Positions 14,961 through 20,019 of a stretch of DNA of 20,019 bases are shown here, one piece after another. Position 1 is the first letter of the stretch. Each line of letters opens with the position of its first letter. The stretch is from Tenericutes bacterium HGW-Tenericutes-5 (GTDB taxonomy: Bacteria; Bacillota_I; Bacilli_A; Izemoplasmatales; Hujiaoplasmataceae): positions 1 through 20,019 of the forward strand of contig PGXI01000009.1 of assembly GCA_002839125.1 (NCBI GenBank), written 5' to 3'. The notes below the pieces were generated by a model. The model searched no databases. It saw only the letters and a program-made list of their open reading frames with translations, and was not told the origin of the DNA. The position numbers and the translations under genes were made by a program.

Positions 14961-15851
14961 CTATTCTGTATCTTTATAGCCATATGTCTTTAAGTAATAC
15001 TCTCTATTTCTCCAGTTTTCTTCGACCTTACAGAAAAGTTCAAGATAAACTTTGGAGTTTAAGAGAGCCTCAATGTCTGTCCTTGCGGCTGAGCCGATTC
15101 TTTTTAACATTGAACCACCTTTACCGATTATAATCCCTTTTTGTGATTTTCTTTCAACTACTACTACTGCCATAATCTCAGTTAAATTCTTTTTATTTTT
15201 CATTGATTCCAAATATACCATAACTGAATGTGGAACCTCTTCATGAGTAAATTCGAGGATTTTTTCTCTAATGAATTCTTGAATTAAGAAGGTTTCGGGA
15301 CGGTCTGATATTTCCCCATCTGGGTAATATTTTGGCCCTTCTTGAAGAAACTTTTTAATATCGAGTAATAATAAATCAATATTATCACCTTTTAAAGCAG
15401 ATATACCAAATACACCTTCAAAATTATATGCATTCTTATAGACTTCCACTGCTTCGTTTAAGCGATCAAAATCAGTTATCGTATCAAGTTTATTGATAAT
15501 TAGAAAAACTGGTGTTTTGATACCTTGTAGTTTTTCCATAATTTTTAGATTATATTCTAAAACATCATCATAAGCATTGATCATAAACATTACTAAATCA
15601 ACCGATTTAACGGTTGAGAGAGCAGCTGACGACATGTATTCGCCTAATTTGGTCTTTGCTTGATGAATCCCGGGAGTATCAATAAAGATAATTTGGGAAT
15701 TGTCATCATTATAAATACCAGAAAAAACATTTCTGGTAGTTTGTGGTTTATTGGAAACAATTGCGACTTTTTGTTTTAAGACTTGGTTTAAAAAGGTTGA
15801 TTTACCAACGTTTGGTTCACCTATTATCGATACAAAACCACTTTTAAACAT
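14961..15851 (-). CDS. era: GTPase Era, ribosome assembly factor
   Basis: Era is a GTPase that binds the 3' end of 16S rRNA and assists small-subunit assembly. The 296 residues contain G1 GEPNVGKS (11-18), the switch I threonine in QTTR (37-40), G3 DTPGIH (58-63), G4 NKLD (120-123) and G5 SALKG (151-155). The C-terminal KH domain has the RNA-binding loop IIGKGGSMLKRIG (241-253). The ATG at 15851 shares its A with the cdd stop (TAATG) and has AGAGG upstream, so translation is coupled to cdd. It works with YbeY and S21, both encoded nearby, in small-subunit maturation. Confidence 0.98.
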   Translation of the reverse strand: MFKSGFVSIIGEPNVGKSTFLNQVLKQKVAIVSNKPQTTRNVFSGIYNDDNSQIIFIDTPGIHQAKTKLGEYMSSAALSTVKSVDLVMFMINAYDDVLEYNLKIMEKLQGIKTPVFLIINKLDTITDFDRLNEAVEVYKNAYNFEGVFGISALKGDNIDLLLLDIKKFLQEGPKYYPDGEISDRPETFLIQEFIREKILEFTHEEVPHSVMVYLESMKNKKNLTEIMAVVVVERKSQKGIIIGKGGSMLKRIGSAARTDIEALLNSKVYLELFCKVEENWRNREYYLKTYGYKDTE

Positions 15852-16243
15852 TACAAGTCCTCTTTTGAGAAACCATGAGGTAATAAATCCTTATTAAGAA
15901 GTTCTTTGATTTCGCCTTTACTATTGGCAAAATAGACTTTTGCTTCAGGTTCCATTAGTTCGCTCATTACTTGGCGACAAGCTCCACAAGGTGATACGAA
16001 GTAATCTTTGTCAGTATAAACTAAGATCGATTCGATATCTTCCTTTGTAATCCCTTGAGAATAAGCAGCGAATAGTGCGGATCTTTCAGCACAATTTGAA
16101 AGTCCATAAGAAGCATTTTCGACATTAATACCTTTGATTGTTTCACCATTTTTTAATTTTAAAACCGCTGAAACTCGAAAATGCGAATATGGCACATAGG
16201 CATTTTTGATATTTTCTTTGGCTAATTCATACATTTTTTTCAT
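15851..16243 (-). CDS. cdd: Cytidine deaminase
   Basis: Cdd converts cytidine and deoxycytidine to uridine and deoxyuridine in pyrimidine salvage. It is the small tetrameric form at 130 residues. The catalytic zinc site is NCAERSALF (50-58), with Cys51 as ligand and Glu53 as proton shuttle, plus PCGACRQ (85-91), with Cys86 and Cys89. This is the three-cysteine version seen in Bacillus. PYSHFRVSAVL (18-28) is the conserved N-terminal element. The ATG at 16243 overlaps the ybeY stop (ATGA) and has AGGAGAG upstream. The cdd-era pairing is conserved in Bacillus. Confidence 0.97.
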   Translation of the reverse strand: MKKMYELAKENIKNAYVPYSHFRVSAVLKLKNGETIKGINVENASYGLSNCAERSALFAAYSQGITKEDIESILVYTDKDYFVSPCGACRQVMSELMEPEAKVYFANSKGEIKELLNKDLLPHGFSKEDL

Positions 16244-16674
16244 AATTCTCTCCTAAATTTTGCTTGTTCTAGTATTTTATCTTGTAAGGAAAACATTTCT
16301 AATTCATCTTGTTCATTCAAGTGATCATAACCTAGACAATGTAAGAACCCATGGATGGTTAAAAATGCTAGTTCTCTTTGAAAACTGTGATTATAAGCTA
16401 AAGCTTGTTCTTTCGTTTTGTCTATAGAAATAAACACATCACCAATTTCTACGCTATAATCATCGTTTTCAAAACTTAATACATCTGTCGGTTTATCTAG
16501 ATTACGATAATTTTTGTTTAATTCTTGGATCTCTTGATCATTAATAAGAATAATATTAATGATTATATTCTCTTTTAATTTCAAGTATTTATAAGCTGTT
16601 TTTAATGCTTTTAAACAGATTTTTTTGTAGGTTTTATCTTCATCATATTGATTAATTAAATTAATTTTAAACAT
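16240..16674 (-). CDS. ybeY: Endoribonuclease YbeY, 16S rRNA maturation
   Basis: YbeY is a zinc-dependent endoribonuclease needed for 16S rRNA 3' end maturation and ribosome quality control. The 144 residues show NKNYRNLDKPTDVLSF (53-68), with the conserved arginine 57, and the metal site HGFLHCLGYDH (108-118: His108, His112, His118). ATG 16674 was chosen because GAGG lies 8 bases upstream and the protein then has the normal family start and length. The frame extends upstream to 16761 within phoH, but that part is a phoH shadow. It overlaps the phoH stop by 8 bases (ATGTTTAA) and overlaps cdd at its end, so it is tightly coupled on both sides. Confidence 0.96.
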   Translation of the reverse strand: MFKINLINQYDEDKTYKKICLKALKTAYKYLKLKENIIINIILINDQEIQELNKNYRNLDKPTDVLSFENDDYSVEIGDVFISIDKTKEQALAYNHSFQRELAFLTIHGFLHCLGYDHLNEQDELEMFSLQDKILEQAKFRREL

Positions 16675-17629
16675 TTTCAAACCTCTTGATGATTGTTTGA
16701 ACCAATGGATGTCTAACAACATCCAATTCATCGAAGTAAAGAATTTTGATATCATCAACATTTTTAAGAATCTGCGATGCCTTTACAAGTCCTGATTGAA
16801 TTTGTGACGGTAAATCGCTTTGGGTCACGTCACCTGTAACAATCATTTTTGAACCAAATCCTAAACGCGTTAAAAACAACTTCATTTGATTGATTGTTGT
16901 ATTTTGGGCTTCATCTAAAATTACATAAGCATTTTCTAAGGTGCGTCCTCGCATATATGCTAATGGGGCAATTTCGATGATTCCTTTTTCAATAAAGTCA
17001 GTACTTTGCTTTACGCCTAGCACTTCATACATTGCGTCATAAAGCGGTCTTAAATAGGGGTCGATTTTTTCTTTTAAATCACCGGGTAAAAACCCTAGTT
17101 TTTCACCCGCTTCTACTGCTGGTCTGGTTAGAACGATTCTTTTAATTTGATTTTCCTTAAGTTTCTTCAAAGCTGATAAGACAGCCAAATAAGTCTTACC
17201 AGTTCCGGCAGGACCTATACCAAGGATTATAGTGTTGTTTTCAATAGCTTCCAAATATTTCTTTTGATTGATGGTTTTCGGGTATATTGGTTTGCCATTA
17301 AAGGTTTTAATTATCTCTTTTCTACTTAAGAATAAAGAAATAATTTCTGATTGTTCAACTCTATCAGCGGTATGAAAAAGGTAGATTATATCTCTTTCGC
17401 TAAAGACGATATTGTTTCTAATTAAAGAAATCATAATCGAAAGAATTTTCTTTAGTTTTTTGATAACTTCTTCATCATCACTGTCAATCAAGATTTCTTC
17501 ATTATTAGAAAAGATATTTACTTTTAATAATTTTCCTAGCAATTTGATGTTTTTATCATGAACTCCGAGAAGATCAACCATTTCATGTAAATCATTGATT
17601 CCCGGTTCTAGCTTTATAATATTCGTCAC
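16667..17629 (-). CDS. phoH: PhoH-family ATPase
   Basis: A PhoH-like P-loop ATPase of 320 residues. It has an N-terminal accessory domain (1-110), Walker A GPAGTGKT (139-146), the family segment VLTRPAVEAGEKLGFLPGD (166-184), AYMRGRTLENAYVILDEAQN (224-243, Walker B with Asp239-Glu240) and TGDVTQSD. The family is linked to RNA metabolism, and in most bacteria it sits directly upstream of ybeY, as here. The exact substrate is not settled. The start is GTG 17629, with GAGG about 10 bases upstream; the ATG inside that site is followed at once by a stop. It lies 28 bases behind the unknown toroid gene with no terminator between, so they probably share a transcript. Confidence 0.95.
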   Translation of the reverse strand: MTNIIKLEPGINDLHEMVDLLGVHDKNIKLLGKLLKVNIFSNNEEILIDSDDEEVIKKLKKILSIMISLIRNNIVFSERDIIYLFHTADRVEQSEIISLFLSRKEIIKTFNGKPIYPKTINQKKYLEAIENNTIILGIGPAGTGKTYLAVLSALKKLKENQIKRIVLTRPAVEAGEKLGFLPGDLKEKIDPYLRPLYDAMYEVLGVKQSTDFIEKGIIEIAPLAYMRGRTLENAYVILDEAQNTTINQMKLFLTRLGFGSKMIVTGDVTQSDLPSQIQSGLVKASQILKNVDDIKILYFDELDVVRHPLVQTIIKRFENV

Positions 17630-17657
17630 TAAATCATTTCCTCTTTCATTTAAAAGT

Positions 17658-18563
17658 TTAGTTTAACAAATCGTAATTATTCAATATTTTTAAATAGCCG
17701 ATAATTAAAGATGATTGCCAATCCCTTATCGCTAAAACTTTTGCTTCCGGGTACTGATCCCAATCCCAAGTAACATCCCAAATAGAATCTCTATTTAAGC
17801 TTGAAAGAATCATACTTGCTTCCAGTTTAGCTAAGTCTTCAAACTTATCATAACCGAAAGTGTTAGGCTTGTCAAAATATTGTAATGGTCTTGTACAATA
17901 GGCTTTAAACCAAAGGTCTGGATTCTTTTCTAATGTATGTTCAACTTGCTCTAGTAATTTATTTAGAAATTTCTCATGGTTATCAAAGTTAGTTAAATTT
18001 TTTACATAATTAACCATATCAAGAAAAGCTCTAATTTCATGCATATTATCGGAAGGATCTTTTAAAAAGTCATTTATTCCTCTTTGGATTAGCTCAGCAG
18101 CTTGACTTTTTTGCTCCTTAGTTATGTGATGCTTATAGATAAATCCAGCAATGGCAATGGATGGATTATAGCCCCAAACAGAACCTTCTGGGCTGTATGT
18201 CCACCATGGTGCATGTGGATAAATATTATTGGTTGGGATAGTAGAAAGATACAGTCCGTCTCTTTTTGGCGCTACTTCAGTTAAGTATTTAATTGTCTTT
18301 TGGACGATTTCATGATTATTATCTAATCCAAGTTCATCAATTACTTCAAAAGCCATCCATGTCGTAATCGGACTTGAGAATGGGTTTTGGGAATCTGGTT
18401 CAAGACCATGACCAAATCCTCCGTCAGCGTTTTGATAACTCTTTAGGATTTCTTCTACCAGTATTTGATCTTTATTTAAGAACAAATATTGATATCTAGC
18501 AACATCCAATGGCCTACCATTTCGGTATAGCCAAGCAATTGTATTTTCAAGTTTGACGTTCAT
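17658..18563 (-). CDS. Uncharacterised alpha/alpha-toroid (cyclase/prenyltransferase-like) protein
   Basis: This 301-residue protein is not assigned to a characterised family. It has no signal peptide or membrane segment. Its pattern is that of alpha/alpha toroid repeats: SYQNADGGFGHGLEPDSQNP (42-61) resembles the QxxDGGxG motif of squalene-cyclase and prenyltransferase repeats, followed by ITTWMAFEVIDELG, a Trp-rich stretch APWWTYSPEGSVWGYNPSIAIAGFIYK (118-144) and a Trp-rich end (Trp262, 266, 268, 282). The DxDD acid of squalene-hopene cyclases is not seen, so a terpene-cyclising role is not supported; carbohydrate or protein binding is equally possible. ATG 18563 is preceded by GGAGG at 5 bases; the ATG at 18575 would overlap that site. 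The gene leads the unit phoH-ybeY-cdd-era-recO from an extended -10 promoter. Similar proteins of unknown function seem to occur in Bacillus relatives. Confidence 0.8.
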   Translation of the reverse strand: MNVKLENTIAWLYRNGRPLDVARYQYLFLNKDQILVEEILKSYQNADGGFGHGLEPDSQNPFSSPITTWMAFEVIDELGLDNNHEIVQKTIKYLTEVAPKRDGLYLSTIPTNNIYPHAPWWTYSPEGSVWGYNPSIAIAGFIYKHHITKEQKSQAAELIQRGINDFLKDPSDNMHEIRAFLDMVNYVKNLTNFDNHEKFLNKLLEQVEHTLEKNPDLWFKAYCTRPLQYFDKPNTFGYDKFEDLAKLEASMILSSLNRDSIWDVTWDWDQYPEAKVLAIRDWQSSLIIGYLKILNNYDLLN

Positions 18564-18604
18564 ATAAACCTCCATATTTTTTGATGCCCATATTCTATAA
18601 TTTT

Positions 18605-18613
18605 ATTATACCA
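18605..18613 (-). promoter_or_regulatory. Promoter of the toroid-phoH-ybeY-cdd-era-recO unit
   Basis: On the minus strand, TATAAT (18610-18605) is preceded by TGG (18613-18611), a full extended -10. The -35 region (18633-18628) is poor. The leader to ATG 18563 is about 35 bases. It lies just downstream of the rpsU terminator. Confidence 0.68.
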
Positions 18614-18640
18614 TATGTAGAAAAAAAAGGGAGTAATTGA

Positions 18641-18671
18641 AAAAATAATGACAATTCTAGAGGAATTGTCA
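18641..18671 (-). terminator. rpsU terminator
   Basis: A perfect 9-bp stem (TGACAATTC at 18649-18657 with GAATTGTCA at 18663-18671) has a 5-base loop. On the minus strand it is followed by a T-rich run (18648-18640), which ends rpsU transcription 15 bases after its stop codon. Confidence 0.85.
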
Positions 18672-18685
18672 AAATTTATCATTTG

Positions 18686-18859
18686 TTATTTCTTGCGAGT
18701 TTTGCTTGCGCGAAGTTTTAATTTTTTTGTAACACTTGGTTTTTCGTAATACTCTTTTTTACGGGCTTGAGCAAGATTTCCCGAACGAGAAACATCACGT
18801 TTAAAACGTCTAAGTGCGTCTTCAATTGTTTCGTTTTCTCTAACGACAGTTTTAGCCAT
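18686..18859 (-). CDS. rpsU: Small ribosomal subunit protein bS21
   Basis: bS21 is a late-binding protein of the 30S subunit near the anti-Shine-Dalgarno end of 16S rRNA. The 57 residues match the usual Firmicute length. The protein is very basic, with the typical start MAKTVVRENETIEDALRRFKR and the helix RSGNLAQARKKEYYEKPS. ATG 18859 was chosen because AAGGGGTG lies 6 bases upstream; a longer frame to 18883 would overlap the ribosome binding site. The gene is monocistronic between a near-consensus promoter and a strong hairpin. In B. subtilis it lies between mtaB and yqeY; here yqeY is absent and an opposing unknown gene separates it from mtaB. Confidence 0.96.
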   Translation of the reverse strand: MAKTVVRENETIEDALRRFKRDVSRSGNLAQARKKEYYEKPSVTKKLKLRASKTRKK

Positions 18860-18888
18860 TGCTTTCACCCCTTTTCTTACCACTTAGT

Positions 18889-18917
18889 ATTATACTAAAT
18901 TATTAATTAAAAGTAAA
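18889..18917 (-). promoter_or_regulatory. rpsU promoter
   Basis: On the minus strand, TTTACT (18917-18912) and TATAAT (18894-18889) are separated by 17 bases. The expected start near 18882 leaves a short leader of about 23 bases containing the ribosome binding site. Confidence 0.85.
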
Positions 18918-18938
18918 CTTATTTTTTTTCGAAATATA

Positions 18939-18967
18939 TTTAAAAAGGTGAGTATTTGTGGTAAAAT
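18939..18967 (+). promoter_or_regulatory. Promoter of the lysine-rich membrane protein gene
   Basis: TAAAAT (18962-18967) is preceded by TGG (18959-18961), an extended -10, with a weak TTTAAA 17 bases upstream (18939-18944). It is divergent from the rpsU promoter. The leader is about 53 bases. Confidence 0.6.
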
Positions 18968-19026
18968 TATAAAAAGAATATCAGTCTCGTAAGTTTTTAA
19001 AGTAAAAGTTCGGAAAGGATGAGATT

Positions 19027-19677
19027 ATGGCTAGCTTTTTAAATTTTTTAGCCCTAGATTTAAAGGGAATTATAATAATCGTCGTTATCGCAATCTTAGT
19101 TTTAGCTTTACTTGGCATAATCATATCTAACCGAAAATATAAGGTCAGATACAACCGTTTCTATAAAAAATTTGATAAGACTATTAATAAGAAATACAAT
19201 GGCAATATGTTAATAGAAGATTTAATTAATAAGTATACAGTTGATGGAACCAATACCTTTAAATCTTTAAAAAGAAAAGGGAAAAACATCACTAAAAAAT
19301 ACTTAGAATATTACCAAAAGAATCTTCCGGAACAAGTACTCTTAAAGAGCTTTACTTCTCCTGATAAAAACCGTAGTGAACTCATTATTATCGTTTTAGA
19401 TGATAATGACCGAGTTTTATATAAATGGGATAAATCGAAGAAGATTAAAGGTTTTATTAAAGTTATAAATAAATATCAAATGTTGACGCCTTTAATTGCT
19501 TTCTTATATGAATTACCGCTAAACATTAATGAAAATAAGGACTACCGTTTAATAAACCATGACAATGATAATGTTATTACTTATGAAATAGTCAAGAATA
19601 TTAAAAAAGTTCCTAAGAAATATAAAAACAAAAAAGTTGTTAAAGATAAACAAGGTAAGAAAAAGAAAAAGAAATAA
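19027..19677 (+). CDS. Unknown single-pass membrane protein with lysine-rich tail
   Basis: I do not recognise this 216-residue protein. A short N-terminus is followed by one strong hydrophobic segment (about residues 13-34, GIIIIVVIAILVLALLGIII), then SNRKYKVRYNRFYKKFDK, so an N-out/C-in anchor with a cytoplasmic body is likely by the positive-inside rule. The body (about 40-190) mixes charged helices with a predicted beta segment (SELIIIVLDDNDRVLYKWD, 118-136) that could be a small globular domain. The last 30 residues are almost all lysine-rich, ending in six lysines, and could touch RNA, DNA or acidic lipids. ATG 19027 follows AAAGGATGAG. It is a single transcription unit on the plus strand, inserted between rpsU and mtaB and ending at a strong terminator. 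Function is unknown. Confidence 0.8.
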   Translation: MASFLNFLALDLKGIIIIVVIAILVLALLGIIISNRKYKVRYNRFYKKFDKTINKKYNGNMLIEDLINKYTVDGTNTFKSLKRKGKNITKKYLEYYQKNLPEQVLLKSFTSPDKNRSELIIIVLDDNDRVLYKWDKSKKIKGFIKVINKYQMLTPLIAFLYELPLNINENKDYRLINHDNDNVITYEIVKNIKKVPKKYKNKKVVKDKQGKKKKKK

Positions 19678-19709
19678 TCCTCAAGAGTAGTTCATCTTGA
19701 GGATTTTTT
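19672..19709. terminator. Bidirectional terminator, membrane protein gene / mtaB
   Basis: An 11-bp perfect stem (AATCCTCAAGA at 19676-19686 with TCTTGAGGATT at 19695-19705) closes an 8-base loop. A T-run follows on plus and an A-rich stretch precedes it, so it can end both the plus-strand gene and the convergent mtaB. Confidence 0.88.
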
Positions 19710-20019
19710 TTATATTAAAACTGCGTTGTTATAAGGTTGATCGATTCCTGTAATCTTTACTTTAACTTCTTTTCCTAAAAGTTTTTGATCGCCTTTGAAT
19801 TTTACCGCGATATAGTCTCTGGAATGTCCAACTAAAAGACCGTCCTTAATTTGCTCAGCGATAACATCCTTTTCTTTATTAAGAGACTTTTCAACATATT
19901 CTTTAAGGAGTTTTTCGCTCAAATCAAGCAGTTGGTGAACTCTTTCTCTTTTGACTCTGCCATCAACTTGGTCAGGCATTTTATCTGCAGGAGTTCCTTT
20001 TCTTTTTGAAAATGGAAAG
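19710..20019 (-). CDS. mtaB: tRNA t6A37 methylthiotransferase, C-terminal part
   Basis: The last 102 residues of a MiaB/MtaB-type radical-SAM methylthiotransferase; the rest lies beyond base 20019. MtaB adds a methylthio group to t6A at position 37 of tRNAs reading ANN codons. The first visible residues, FPFSKRKGTPADKMPDQVDG, match the conserved end of the radical-SAM domain in this family (SKRxGTxA...MxxQV). Next come the helix RVKRERVHQLLDLSEKLLKEYV and a TRAM-like RNA-binding end (DGLLVGHSRDYIAVKF...VKVKITGID...NAVLI). The iron-sulfur and SAM motifs are outside the window, so MiaB cannot be fully excluded, but the mtaB-rpsU neighbourhood known from B. subtilis favours MtaB. The frame is open to the window edge; an internal Met at 19979 is not the start. 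Confidence 0.88.
   Translation of the reverse strand, partial: FPFSKRKGTPADKMPDQVDGRVKRERVHQLLDLSEKLLKEYVEKSLNKEKDVIAEQIKDGLLVGHSRDYIAVKFKGDQKLLGKEVKVKITGIDQPYNNAVLI

Noticed and set aside
1..20019. Mycoplasma/Spiroplasma origin with TGA read as tryptophan
   Set aside because: TGA ends rpoD, trmK, ybeY and dnaG at well-placed junctions with the next genes, and the tryptophans checked use TGG.
1..20019. Insertion sequences, prophage, CRISPR arrays, tRNA or rRNA genes
   Set aside because: No transposase, integrase, spaced direct repeats, tRNA cloverleaf or rRNA segment was seen; intergenic stretches are all under 200 bases and are explained by promoters and terminators.

Overview
This window comes from a low-GC bacterium related to the Firmicutes, most likely a Mollicute-type lineage that keeps the standard genetic code (Acholeplasma/Izemoplasma-like). 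The evidence is AT-rich DNA, Bacillus-like ribosome binding sites (GGAGG) and sigma-A promoters, a single-subunit glycyl-tRNA synthetase, and a Bacillus-like run of housekeeping genes (mtaB, rpsU, phoH, ybeY, cdd, era, recO, glyS, dnaG, rpoD, trmK, nif3). TGA is used as a stop codon (rpoD, trmK, ybeY, dnaG), which excludes Mycoplasma/Spiroplasma code 4. The exact taxon is inference. No mobile element, CRISPR array, rRNA or tRNA gene was seen.

Layout. 1-900 (minus): unfinished surface lipoprotein with GLUG-type repeats, directly behind topoisomerase IV. 918-5523 (minus): parE-parC. 5630-6253 (plus): plsY, divergent from parE. 6292-6510 (minus): yneF-like membrane protein, convergent with plsY across a shared terminator. 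6675-6845 (plus): a 56-residue 2[4Fe-4S] ferredoxin with its own promoter and terminator. 6884-8162 (minus): a DegV/FakB fatty-acid-binding protein and a FabT-like MarR regulator. 8279-14134 (minus): glyS-dnaG-rpoD-trmK-nif3, transcribed from a near-consensus promoter. 14233-18563 (minus): an uncharacterised toroid protein followed by phoH-ybeY-cdd-era-recO. 18686-18859 (minus): rpsU alone. 19027-19677 (plus): an unknown lysine-rich membrane protein. 19710-20019 (minus): the C-terminal end of mtaB.

Together the genes cover DNA replication and decatenation (ParC/ParE, DnaG, RecO), transcription (RpoD), ribosome and RNA maturation (Era, YbeY, PhoH, S21, TrmK, MtaB, GlyS), pyrimidine salvage (Cdd) and membrane lipid synthesis (PlsY, FakB-like DegV, FabT-like regulator).

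The most interesting signal is regulatory. The degV/fabT-like promoter carries a FabT-type palindrome (TTTGA-N3-TCAAA) just downstream of its -10 box. This points to an autoregulated fatty-acid uptake and phospholipid control module next to plsY. Other points worth a look are an acidic ParC tail ending in a clamp-binding-like QQTLF, the unknown toroid protein leading an essential operon, and frequent extended -10 promoters.
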